A DNA stretch of 64,000 nt from Hydrogenophaga sp. (GTDB lineage: Bacteria > Pseudomonadota > Gammaproteobacteria > Burkholderiales > Burkholderiaceae_C). Positions within the stretch are counted from its first letter, which is position 1. Each line of letters opens with the position of its first letter. This document shows positions 37,141-47,395 of the stretch, in pieces. Under the pieces are notes generated by a model, which saw only the letters and a list, made by a program, of their open reading frames with translations, made no database searches and was not told the origin of the DNA. Position numbers and translations under genes: made by a program. The stretch is from NCBI RefSeq assembly GCF_026125825.1, contig NZ_JAHCKK010000007.1, forward strand, positions 1 to 64,000, given 5' to 3'.

Positions 37141-37791
37141 ATGAGCCTGACTCTCTATTTCGCCCCCGGCGCATGTTCCTTTGTGCCCCACAGCATGCTG
37201 GAGCTCTCCGGTGTGGCGTTCGAGCCGCACAGCGTCAAGCTGCACAAGAACGAGCAGCGCAGCCCCGAGTACCTGGCGATCAACCCGCGTGGCCAGGTGC
37301 CGGTGCTGGTGGACGATGGGCAGGTGATCACACAGATCGTGGCGATCCTGCTGCACCTCGACGCCAAGTTGCCCGAGGCAGGCATCCTGCCGGCATCGGG
37401 CCTGGCGCGCACGCGCGCGCTGCAGACCCTGGTCTGGATGAACAACACCGTGCACCCCACTTTCACGCACGTGTTCATGCCGGACAAGTTCACCGACGAC
37501 GAGGCCGCCAAGCAGGCGATCCGCGCCCACGCTACCAAGACCTACCAGGGCCTGCTGGACGAAATCGAATCGATGGCCCGGCAAGCCTCGCCCTGGATGA
37601 TGGGCGAGCGCCCCGGTGCGCTGGATGCCTATGCCTTGACGCTGCTGCGTTGGGGCGGGTTTGCGGGCATCGACCCCACCACCCGGCCGGCGACCTGGGA
37701 TCTGGCCCAGCGCTTCGCCGCGTTGCCGGCGGTGGCGCGCGCGGTCGAGCGTGAAAAGCTGGTGCTCAACATCTACAAGCCCAAGGCCTGA
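37141..37791 (+). CDS. Glutathione S-transferase
   Basis: 216-aa cytosolic GST, resembling the beta-class. The thioredoxin-fold N-terminus has LYFAPGACSFVPHSMLE with the candidate catalytic Cys12 or nearby Ser, and NPRGQVPVLVDDGQVITQ with the cis-Pro and glutathione gamma-Glu binding Gln. The helical C-terminal domain contains the N-capping GALDAYALTLLRW. AAGGAGG lies 8 bases upstream of the ATG. It is 23 bases after topB on the same strand but metabolically unrelated. Substrate unknown. Confidence 0.88.
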   Translation: MSLTLYFAPGACSFVPHSMLELSGVAFEPHSVKLHKNEQRSPEYLAINPRGQVPVLVDDGQVITQIVAILLHLDAKLPEAGILPASGLARTRALQTLVWMNNTVHPTFTHVFMPDKFTDDEAAKQAIRAHATKTYQGLLDEIESMARQASPWMMGERPGALDAYALTLLRWGGFAGIDPTTRPATWDLAQRFAALPAVARAVEREKLVLNIYKPKA

Positions 37792-37796
37792 TCCGT

Positions 37797-39311
37797 TCAG
37801 GGCGCCAGTCGAGGCGTCTTGGGCGTGAAGCGCACCGAGGCCAGCAGGCCCGGCGGGTTGCGCTCGGGGTGCGCGCTCTCGATCAGCACCGTCGCGCCGT
37901 GCTGTTGCGCGATCTCCTGCACGATGGTCAGGCCCAGGCCCGAGCCATCCACGTTGGTGCCCAGCGCGCGGTAGAACGGCTGCAGCACGAACTCGCGCTC
38001 GCTCTCGGGGATGCCCGGGCCGTTGTCTTCCACCTGCAGAATCTGCACGCCGCTGAAGGGGTCGATCAGGACGCGCGCCGTCACCACGCCGCCGCGTCCG
38101 CTGTAGTTGATCGCGTTGTCCACCAGGTTGCGCACCATCTCCTGCAACAGGATGGGGTTGCCGTCCATCAGGCAGTCTTGCGGCACCTCCTCCGGGCCTT
38201 CGCAGCCCAGGTCGATGCCGTGCTCCAGCGCGCGCGGCACCGAATCCTGCACCACGTCGCGCACCAGGCGGGCCAGGTCCACGCGCGCGCTGGGCAAGGT
38301 GCGGCCGGTGGTCTCGGCCCGTGCCAGCGCCAGCAATTGGTTGACCGTGTGCGTGGCGCGCGAACTGGAGCGCGCAATCTGCTTGAGCGAGCTGCGGATT
38401 TCTTCCGGATTGCTCTCGCGCTGGGCCAGCTCGGCCTGCATGCGCAGGCCGGCCAATGGCGTCTTGAGCTGGTGCGCGGCGTCGGCCAGGAAGCGCCGCT
38501 GCGTGGTGAGCGAGGCTTTCAGGCGCGTGAGCAGATCGTTGATGGACGAAACCAGTGGCGCGACCTCCTGCGGGATGGCCGACTCCTCGATCGGGCTGAG
38601 GTCATCGGGTTTGCGCGCGCGGATGCGCTGCTCCAGTTCGTTGAGCGGGCGGATGCCGCGCACCAGCGCCAGCCACACCAGCAGCACGGCCAACGGCAGG
38701 ATGACGAACTGCGGCACCATCACGCCCTTGATGATTTCCGCCGCCAGCGTGGAGCGCTTGCCGCGTGTCTCCGCCACCTGCATCAGCACCAGGTTCTGGG
38801 CGTCGTTGCGCTCGAGCCAGGTGTAAGCCACCCGCACCTCGTCGCCGCGCACCACATCGTCGCGCAGCAGCACGCGGCCCGCCTCGGGGGTTTCGTCCTC
38901 GCGCGGGCGCGGAAAGTCCAGCTCGCCGCTGACGAGCTTGCCGCGCGGGTCGATCACCTGGTAGTAGACGAGGTCGCTGTCGTCGGCGCGCAGCAGGTCG
39001 CGCGCCTGCGCATTGAGGTTGAAGCTGATCTGCCCGTTCTGGTTGGCCACGAACTGCGTGAGCGCCTGCAGGTTGAACTCCAGCGCTCGGTCGAACGGCT
39101 TGCTCGCGATGCCCTGGGCCACGAACCAGGTCAGGGCCAGCGAGAGCGGCCACAGCAACAACAGCGGCGTGAGCATCCAGTCCAGGATCTCGCCGAACAG
39201 GCTGCGCTGTTCGCGCTGGAACAGGCCGAACGACTTCGGGATGGGGCGGCCCGCCACCGGCGGTGGCGAGGCCTCGATCAACGCCTGGGTTTCAGCCGGC
39301 GATTTTTTCAA
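37797..39311 (-). CDS. Two-component sensor histidine kinase, TctE-like
   Basis: Inner-membrane sensor kinase of 504 aa: transmembrane helix 1 (about 46-66), a periplasmic 2CSK_N-type sensor region (67-195) with the DLVYYQVIDPRGKLVSGE strand, transmembrane helix 2 (199-218), HAMP-like segment, dimerisation domain with phospho-acceptor His280 (FLADAAHQLKTPLAG), and a HATPase domain with NLVDNAINYS (N-box), EDNGPGIP (G1) and GSGLGLTIV (G2). It resembles TctE, which responds to tricarboxylates, but no tripartite transporter is adjacent, so the signal is open. It overlaps the response-regulator gene by 20 bases. Confidence 0.93.
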   Translation of the reverse strand: MKKSPAETQALIEASPPPVAGRPIPKSFGLFQREQRSLFGEILDWMLTPLLLLWPLSLALTWFVAQGIASKPFDRALEFNLQALTQFVANQNGQISFNLNAQARDLLRADDSDLVYYQVIDPRGKLVSGELDFPRPREDETPEAGRVLLRDDVVRGDEVRVAYTWLERNDAQNLVLMQVAETRGKRSTLAAEIIKGVMVPQFVILPLAVLLVWLALVRGIRPLNELEQRIRARKPDDLSPIEESAIPQEVAPLVSSINDLLTRLKASLTTQRRFLADAAHQLKTPLAGLRMQAELAQRESNPEEIRSSLKQIARSSSRATHTVNQLLALARAETTGRTLPSARVDLARLVRDVVQDSVPRALEHGIDLGCEGPEEVPQDCLMDGNPILLQEMVRNLVDNAINYSGRGGVVTARVLIDPFSGVQILQVEDNGPGIPESEREFVLQPFYRALGTNVDGSGLGLTIVQEIAQQHGATVLIESAHPERNPPGLLASVRFTPKTPRLAP

Positions 39312-39966
39312 GGCAGTAGCCCAGGCCGCGCACGGTGGCGATGCGGATCGGGCCCTTCTCGATCTTCTTGCGCAGGCGGTGGATGTAGACCTCGATGGCG
39401 TTGTTGCTCACCTCTTCGCCCCACTCGCACAGGCGTTCGACCAGCTGGTCCTTGCTCACCAGGCGCCCGGCGCGCTGCAGCAGCACCTCCAGCAGGCCGA
39501 GTTCGCGCGCCGAGAGTTCGACCATCTTGCCGTCGATGGTGGCCACGCGGCCAGCCTGGTCGTACTCCAGGGGGCCGTGTCGGATGGTGTTGGTGGAGCC
39601 GCCCATGCCGCGCCGCGTGAGTGCGCGCACGCGGGCTTCGAGCTCCTGCAGCGAGAACGGCTTGGCCATGTAGTCGTCGGCGCCATAGTCCAGGCCCTTG
39701 ACGCGTTCCTCCACGCTGTCGGCCGCGGTAAGGATGAGCACTGGCAGCGTGGAGCCGCGCGAGCGCAGGCGCTTGAGCACTTCGAGGCCGTGCAGGCGGG
39801 GCAGGCCCAGATCGAGGATCAGCAGGTCGAACTCGTTGTTGGTCAGCAAAGCGGCGTCGGCCTCGGTGCCGCTGGTGACGTGGTCCACCGCCGCGCCGGC
39901 GGCGCGCAGGCTGCGCAGCAGGCCGTCCGCGAGCACGTGGTCGTCTTCGGCAATCAGGATGCGCAT
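39292..39966 (-). CDS. OmpR/TctD-family response regulator
   Basis: 224-aa regulator with a receiver domain (Asp52 in ILDLGLPRLHG, acidic EDD at 7-9, conserved Thr and Lys105 near AKPF) and a winged-helix DNA-binding domain (about 128-220; ELSARELGLLEVLL and VYIHRLRKKI). It is first in the operon, with the kinase gene overlapping its 3' end, so the two are surely partners. The 99 bases upstream show no recognisable operator. Confidence 0.94.
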   Translation of the reverse strand: MRILIAEDDHVLADGLLRSLRAAGAAVDHVTSGTEADAALLTNNEFDLLILDLGLPRLHGLEVLKRLRSRGSTLPVLILTAADSVEERVKGLDYGADDYMAKPFSLQELEARVRALTRRGMGGSTNTIRHGPLEYDQAGRVATIDGKMVELSARELGLLEVLLQRAGRLVSKDQLVERLCEWGEEVSNNAIEVYIHRLRKKIEKGPIRIATVRGLGYCLEKIAG

Positions 39967-40065
39967 GGGAGGTCTCCTGGGTGGCTGCCGGGGGCAGCGC
40001 GTCGTCGGGGAATGCCCGGCTCGGGCCAGCCATTTTAGGCCGCGCGGGCCCCCGCGGCACGGGGT

Positions 40066-40584
40066 TCAGCGCGGCGGCACGGCCGCGCGCGCGCCCGGAG
40101 ATTCCGAGCCGTAGGCTTCCAGGCCGAGCGCCACCACGGTGGCCACCGCGTCGCCCACCTGGGCGCGGAACTCCGCCTCGGCCTGCGCCACGGCCTGGCG
40201 GAACGCCTCCAGCCAGAGCAGGCCGGTGTCCGTGAACACGATGCGCCGGGCCCGCGCGTCGCGCGGGTCTGCTTCGCGGCGCACCAGACCCCAGGCCTCG
40301 CACTGCGTCACCAGGTCGCCCATGGCCTGTTTGCTCATGCCGGCCTGATGAGCCAGCTCGGTCAGGCGCGAGCCGTGCAGGCCGAGGTGGCGCGTGATGT
40401 GGATGTGCGCAGCCCCCACCTGCGCCCGCGCGGCCAGGTGCGACAGCGCCAGCGGTACGTTGGCGTCGTGCGCCATCAGGCTGAGCACGCGCTCGTCAAA
40501 ACGCCTCAGGGCCAGGCCCATGAGGCGGCCCAGGTGGCCGCCGCGCCAGCGGTCGTCAGGCAAAACGGGCGTGGTGTCGGTCAT
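40066..40584 (-). CDS. MarR-family transcriptional regulator
   Basis: 172-aa winged-helix regulator. The MarR fold is visible as the helix-turn-helix SRLTELAHQAGMSKQAMGDLVTQCEAWG (about residues 70-97) and the wing VRREADPRDARARRIVFTDTG. ATG 40584 is chosen; an upstream in-frame start at 40656 would run into the recA promoter. It is divergent from recA and separated from the response regulator by about 100 bases, so it is probably autonomous. Targets unknown. Confidence 0.85.
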   Translation of the reverse strand: MTDTTPVLPDDRWRGGHLGRLMGLALRRFDERVLSLMAHDANVPLALSHLAARAQVGAAHIHITRHLGLHGSRLTELAHQAGMSKQAMGDLVTQCEAWGLVRREADPRDARARRIVFTDTGLLWLEAFRQAVAQAEAEFRAQVGDAVATVVALGLEAYGSESPGARAAVPPR

Positions 40585-40665
40585 CCGCCAATGGTAAGGC
40601 AAACTGATCAAATATCGCCTTGTTTGAATTCGACCAGCCTGTAAACTCCTGCTCAAGCATCCAGC

Positions 40666-40681
40666 CTGTACGCATTAACAG
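40666..40681. promoter_or_regulatory. LexA (SOS) box upstream of recA
   Basis: CTGT-ACGCATTA-ACAG matches the beta/gammaproteobacterial CTGT-N8-ACAG SOS box exactly, 38-53 bases upstream of the recA ATG. It indicates LexA repression relieved by DNA damage. Confidence 0.85.
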
Positions 40682-40718
40682 GCTTTGCGAACCTCTACCA
40701 CCCGCTCAGGAGCCCCTC

Positions 40719-41849
<1,131 letters not shown>

Positions 41850-41870
41850 TCCCCGCCTTTGCCTGCGCGC

Positions 41871-42332
41871 ATGGCCTTCGATCAGATTTCCCTCAAGGGC
41901 CGTGCGCTGCGCCTGCTCGCCGGGCGAGAGCATTCGCGTGCCGAGTTGCAGCGCAAGCTGAGCGCGCACGAGACCGAGCCCGGCGAGTTGGCCCAGGCGC
42001 TGGACGAGCTGGAGGCCAAGGGCTTCATCAACGAGCAGCGCGTGCTGGAGTCGGTGCTGCACCGGCGCTCGGCCCGCCTGGGTGCGTCTCGCGTGCGCCA
42101 GGAGTTGCAGGCCAAGGGGCTGGACCCCCAGGCGGTGGCCGAGGCGGTGGCCGGCCTGCAGGGATCGGAAGAGGCTCGCGCACGCGAGGTCTGGCGCAAA
42201 CGCTTCGCGGCCCCCCCGGCCGATGCCGCCGAACGCGCCAAACAGATGCGCTTCCTGCTCACGCGCGGCTTTGGCGCCGAGGTGGTGCGGCGCGTGGTGC
42301 GCGGTGTCCCCCTCGACGACAGCGAGGGTTGA
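41871..42332 (+). CDS. recX: Regulatory protein RecX
   Basis: RecX binds RecA filaments and limits their extension. The 153-aa product shows the helical repeats of the family: LKGRALRLLAGREHSRAELQRKL, then the QALDELEAKGFINEQRVLES repeat and RVRQELQAKGLDP. ATG 41871 is used; a TTG 12 bases upstream is in frame. It sits 21 bases behind recA and shares its SOS control. It converges with the MFS gene with only 7 bases between the stops. Confidence 0.92.
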   Translation: MAFDQISLKGRALRLLAGREHSRAELQRKLSAHETEPGELAQALDELEAKGFINEQRVLESVLHRRSARLGASRVRQELQAKGLDPQAVAEAVAGLQGSEEARAREVWRKRFAAPPADAAERAKQMRFLLTRGFGAEVVRRVVRGVPLDDSEG

Positions 42333-42339
42333 GCGCGGG

Positions 42340-43872
42340 TCAGATCGCCCGGGGGGTGCGCAGCATGCGCCAGGCCAGCAGGCCGCTGGCCACCATGATG
42401 CCGGTGCCCAGCACCGCGGCGGCCTGCAGTCCGTCGACGAAGGCGGTGCGCGCGGCCAGGCCCAGGGCCTCGGCCAGTGGCGCCGGCAGGCTTTCGGCGA
42501 CCCGCAAGGCACCCCCCAGGGTCGACGCCTCCGCCACCGCCTCCTGCGGCAGGCCGGCTGGCAACTGACCCGCCATGCCGGCGCGGTACAGGCCCGTGGC
42601 CAGGCTGCCGAAGACCGCGATACCCAGGGCACCGGACAACTCTGCGCTGGTTTCCGACAGGGCGGACGCCGCGCCCGCCCGCTCGGGCGGCGCCGAGCTG
42701 ATGACGATGTCATTGCCCAGCGTGAACACCGGCGCCATGCCAATGCCCATCAGCGTCATGCCCACCACCAGCGCCGCCAGGCCATGCGTGCCATCGACCA
42801 GCGCCACCCCCGAGAAGCCGATGGCCGCCACCGCCAGCCCCGTCACCATGGTCCGGGGTGCCGAACAACGCTGCGCGATGGCGGGTGTCAGCATCGAGCC
42901 GACCACGAAGGACAGCGCCCACGGCACGGTGCACAGGCCCGCGACCAGGGGCGAGAGACCCAGCACCAGTTGCAGGTGCTGCGAGATGAAGATGTAGACG
43001 CCGAACATCGCGAACGAGGTGAGGGCATACGTGCAGATGGCGGCGGCGAAGCGGGGCTGGCCAAACAGGCGCAGGTCCAGCAGCGGGTAGGCGATGCGGC
43101 GCTGGCGCCGCACGAAGGCCACGCCTGCCGCGAGGCCGAACGCCGCGGCCACCCAGGTCGGCGCGTTCACGTGGCCTTCGGCCGCCTGCTTGAGCGCGAA
43201 CACCCCGCCGAGCACGGCGGTGAGCGAGAGCGCCACGCTGCCCAGGTCAAGCCGGCCCGCGTCGGGATCGCGGTACTCGGGCAGCAGGAAGGGGCCGACC
43301 GCCAGCAGCAGCAACATCACAGGCACGGCGGCCCAGAAGATGGCAGGCCAGGCGAAGTACTGCAGGATCACGCCGCCCACCAGGGGGCCGATCGCGCCAC
43401 CCACCGAGTAGCTCGAGATCCAGATGCCGATGGCGATGCGCCGCTCGCGTTCGTCGCGGAACATGTTGGAGATGAGCGAGAGCGTGGATGGCGCCAGCGT
43501 GGCGCCCGCGATGCCCAGCAGCGCGCGCGTGGCGATGAGGGCCTGGGCGGTGGTGGACAGGGCCGCCGCCACCGAGGCCGCCGCGAATGCCGCCGCCCCG
43601 ATCATCAGCAGACGGCGGCGCCCGATCTTGTCGCCCAGCGTGCCCATCGTGATCAGCAGGCCGGCGACCATGAAACCGTAGATGTCGATGATCCAGAGCA
43701 GTTGCGCCGCCGAAGGGCGCAGATCGGCGCTGATCGCGGGCAGCGCGAGGTTCAGCACCGTGAGGTCCATGGCATAGACCAGGCAAGGCAGGGCGATCAC
43801 GCCCAGCGCGACCCATTCGCGCTGTGTGGCCCGGGGTGGGGCCGTTTCGATGGCTGGCGATGTGGCAGGCAT
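42340..43872 (-). CDS. MFS drug transporter, DHA2 (EmrB/QacA, SmvA-like) family
   Basis: 510-aa inner-membrane proton-driven exporter with about 14 predicted helices. The N-terminal helix motif LDxTVxNxALP appears as MDLTVLNLALPAI (motif D1), motif A as GTLGDKIGRRRLLMIG, and motif C as ISSYSVGGAIGPLVGG. The closest characterised group is SmvA/QacA, which exports quaternary ammonium and methyl viologen-type cations; substrate here is inference. It appears monocistronic, 101 bases downstream of argC. Confidence 0.88.
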   Translation of the reverse strand: MPATSPAIETAPPRATQREWVALGVIALPCLVYAMDLTVLNLALPAISADLRPSAAQLLWIIDIYGFMVAGLLITMGTLGDKIGRRRLLMIGAAAFAAASVAAALSTTAQALIATRALLGIAGATLAPSTLSLISNMFRDERERRIAIGIWISSYSVGGAIGPLVGGVILQYFAWPAIFWAAVPVMLLLLAVGPFLLPEYRDPDAGRLDLGSVALSLTAVLGGVFALKQAAEGHVNAPTWVAAAFGLAAGVAFVRRQRRIAYPLLDLRLFGQPRFAAAICTYALTSFAMFGVYIFISQHLQLVLGLSPLVAGLCTVPWALSFVVGSMLTPAIAQRCSAPRTMVTGLAVAAIGFSGVALVDGTHGLAALVVGMTLMGIGMAPVFTLGNDIVISSAPPERAGAASALSETSAELSGALGIAVFGSLATGLYRAGMAGQLPAGLPQEAVAEASTLGGALRVAESLPAPLAEALGLAARTAFVDGLQAAAVLGTGIMVASGLLAWRMLRTPRAI

Positions 43873-43973
43873 GGGGAGTCCTCAAGGTTCGGCGGTGGAC
43901 GGCGCCGGGGCCCGGCGCCATCCACCGGCACGACGAACCACAGCGGCGGGTTTCGACAACCCGCCGCTCGGCC

Positions 43974-44885
43974 TCAAAGGCCGAGCATTAGCTTGAGGTT
44001 CTGCACCGCGGCGCCGCTGGCGCCCTTGCCCAGGTTGTCCAGGCGGGCCACCACCACCGCCTGCCGCGCCTCGGCGTTGCCAAACACGCGGATTTCGAGC
44101 TGGTTGGTGTCGTTCAGCGCCAGCGCGTCGAGCTTGCCGTCTTCGGTGGGCGGCAGCACGCTCACCCATTCCCCGCCCGCGAAGTGCTTCGCGTAGGCCG
44201 CGTGCAGGTCGTCCAGCGTGGGCTGTCCGGGCAGGGTGTCGAGGTGCAGGGGAAGCTGCACCAGCATGCCTTGCGCGAAATTGCCGACGGAGGGCACGAA
44301 GACGGGCCGCCGCGTGAGGCCGGTGTAGGCCAGGATCTCCGGGATGTGCTTGTGCTTGAGGCCCAGCGCGTACAACTCGTAGGCAGGGGCTTCGCCCTTT
44401 TCGTAGGCCTCGATCATGGTGCGGCCGCCGCCCGAATACCCGCTGACAGCGGGCAGGCAGACCGGGTGATCGGCAGGCAGCAGGCCGGCGTCGACCAGGG
44501 GACGCAACAGGGCGATGGCGCCGGTGGCATAGCAGCCCGGGTTGGCCACGCGGCGGGCGTTGGCCACCGCGTCGCGCTGGCCAGGAGCGAGTTCGGGAAA
44601 GCCGAACACCCACCCGGGCGCGGTGCGATGGGCGGTGGAGGCGTCGATCACCTTGGGCTGATGGCCTGGCAGCGCGTCGATCATGGCGACCGATTCGCGC
44701 GCCGCGTCGTCGTGCAGACAAAGGATGACCAGGTCGGCCTGCGCCATGCGTTCGCGCTTGGCAACCGGGTCCTTGCGGTGTTCCGGCGCGATGCTGATGA
44801 GCTCGATCTGCGGCATGCCGAGGAGGCGCTCGCGAATCTGCAAACCGGTGGTGCCTGCTTCGCCGTCGATGAAAACCTTGGCCAT
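43974..44885 (-). CDS. argC: N-acetyl-gamma-glutamyl-phosphate reductase (type 2)
   Basis: NADPH-dependent third step of arginine biosynthesis, reducing N-acetylglutamyl phosphate to the semialdehyde. The 303-aa product starts [21 protein letters not shown] (short-form, type 2 AGPR Rossmann motif) and has the catalytic NPGCYATG with Cys118. Type 2 enzymes are about 300-315 aa, so the length is right. It stands alone, not with other arg genes, and is divergent from sucC across 171 bases. Confidence 0.93.
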   Translation of the reverse strand: MAKVFIDGEAGTTGLQIRERLLGMPQIELISIAPEHRKDPVAKRERMAQADLVILCLHDDAARESVAMIDALPGHQPKVIDASTAHRTAPGWVFGFPELAPGQRDAVANARRVANPGCYATGAIALLRPLVDAGLLPADHPVCLPAVSGYSGGGRTMIEAYEKGEAPAYELYALGLKHKHIPEILAYTGLTRRPVFVPSVGNFAQGMLVQLPLHLDTLPGQPTLDDLHAAYAKHFAGGEWVSVLPPTEDGKLDALALNDTNQLEIRVFGNAEARQAVVVARLDNLGKGASGAAVQNLKLMLGL

Positions 44886-44950
44886 GGCCGCTCTGCCTTG
44901 TCAGTTGGGATTCCGGGGATTACCAAACCCGCGCGTCGAATGCGCGCTTT

Positions 44951-44965
44951 TGGTGCGTTGCACCA
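44951..44965. promoter_or_regulatory. Palindrome in the argC-sucC divergent region
   Basis: TGGTGC-GTT-GCACCA, perfect 6-bp arms with a 3-nt centre, 92 bases before sucC and 66 bases before argC (minus strand). TACAGT at 44969-44974 could be a sucC -10, which would place the palindrome in the promoter. No regulator is identified. Confidence 0.4.
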
Positions 44966-45056
44966 TGATACAGTCCCGGGTTGCTGTTTTCAGTGCCCAC
45001 CAAGCGGCCGCCCCGGTTAGGCCGTCACTCTTTTACCTGTTCCTGAGAGAGACCTC

Positions 45057-46217
<1,161 letters not shown>

Positions 46218-46270
46218 TGACCTTGGGGACAGTTCTTTAGCGCTGCCCCCAACTGACTAGGACTAGCATC

Positions 46271-47164
46271 ATGTCGATCTACATCAACAAAGACACCAAG
46301 GTCATCACCCAGGGCATCACGGGCAAGACGGGCCAGTTCCACACTGAAAAGTGCCAGGAATACGCGAACGGCAAGAACGCCTTTGTGGCGGGCGTGAACC
46401 CGAAGAAGGCCGGCGAGTCGATCTTCAACATCCCGATCTACGCCTCCGTCAAGGAAGCCGCCACGCAGACGGGCGCCACCGTGTCGGTGATTTACGTGCC
46501 GCCGGCGGGTGCCGCTGCTGCCATCTGGGAAGCCGTGGAAGCCGACCTGGACATGGCCATCTGCATCACCGAAGGCATTCCCGTGCGCGACATGCTTGAA
46601 GTGCGCAACAAGATGAAGGCCAAGGAAGCCGCTGGTGGCAAGAAGACCCTGCTGCTGGGTCCCAACTGCCCCGGCCTGATCACGCCCGACGAGATCAAGA
46701 TCGGCATCATGCCCGGCCACATCCATCGCAAGGGCCGCATCGGTGTGGTCAGCCGCTCCGGCACGCTGACTTACGAGGCCGTGGCCATGCTCACGGAAGT
46801 GGGTCTGGGCCAGTCGACCGCTGTGGGCATTGGTGGCGACCCCATCAACGGCCTCAAGCACATCGACGTGATGAAGGCGTTCAACGACGACCCCGATACC
46901 GATGCCGTGATCATGATCGGCGAGATTGGCGGCCCCGACGAGGCCGACGCGGCCCGCTGGTGCAAGGCCAACATGAAGAAGCCCGTGGTGGGCTTCATCG
47001 CGGGCGTGACCGCGCCTCCCGGCAAGCGCATGGGCCACGCGGGCGCGCTGATCTCCGGCGGCGCCGACACGGCCGATGCCAAGCTCGCCGTCATGGAGGA
47101 GTCGGGCTTCATCATCACGCGCAATCCCTCGGAACTGGGCAAGCTGCTCAAGGCGCAACTCTGA
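46271..47164 (+). CDS. sucD: Succinate--CoA ligase subunit alpha
   Basis: Alpha subunit carrying the CoA site and the phosphohistidine intermediate. The 297-aa product has the CoA-binding [14 protein letters not shown] start, the [12 protein letters not shown] segment and the active-site [10 protein letters not shown] (His near residue 256). It is the last gene of the sucCD operon and is followed by a terminator at 47190. Confidence 0.97.
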   Translation: MSIYINKDTKVITQGITGKTGQFHTEKCQEYANGKNAFVAGVNPKKAGESIFNIPIYASVKEAATQTGATVSVIYVPPAGAAAAIWEAVEADLDMAICITEGIPVRDMLEVRNKMKAKEAAGGKKTLLLGPNCPGLITPDEIKIGIMPGHIHRKGRIGVVSRSGTLTYEAVAMLTEVGLGQSTAVGIGGDPINGLKHIDVMKAFNDDPDTDAVIMIGEIGGPDEADAARWCKANMKKPVVGFIAGVTAPPGKRMGHAGALISGGADTADAKLAVMEESGFIITRNPSELGKLLKAQL

Positions 47165-47189
47165 GACCACTCCCTGCGGGTGTGAAAAG

Positions 47190-47214
47190 GGCAACGCTTG
47201 CGTTGCCTTTTTTT
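47190..47214 (+). terminator. Intrinsic terminator after sucCD
   Basis: GGCAACG-CTTG-CGTTGCC stem-loop followed by seven T, starting 26 bases past the sucD stop. Confidence 0.9.
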
Positions 47215-47395
47215 ATGTTCGCCGGGAAATTGAGGCGCCGAATCCACAAAGCCGCTTGCCGGCCGAAGCCCGGTTGCAACAAAATGCAACGTCTTGGATG
47301 CTGGCGCAGTTGGCCGGCACCGACGGTGCGCTTGTCTCTGACCATTGGGCAGTTCGCGGCGACCAGCAAGCGAACCCACCCGGAGAATGCGCGAC

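Noticed and set aside
34100-37174. A 1024-codon open frame antisense to topB
   Set aside because: It covers the clearly real topB gene, has no recognisable domain and arises from third-position GC bias.
40620-40718. Upstream in-frame start for RecA at 40620
   Set aside because: It would translate the promoter and LexA box; ATG 40719 has a good ribosome site and begins near the conserved N-terminus.
45000-45056. CCTGAGAGAGACC resembling a glycine riboswitch segment before sucC
   Set aside because: Only a purine-rich ribosome site; the conserved glycine aptamer core is absent.
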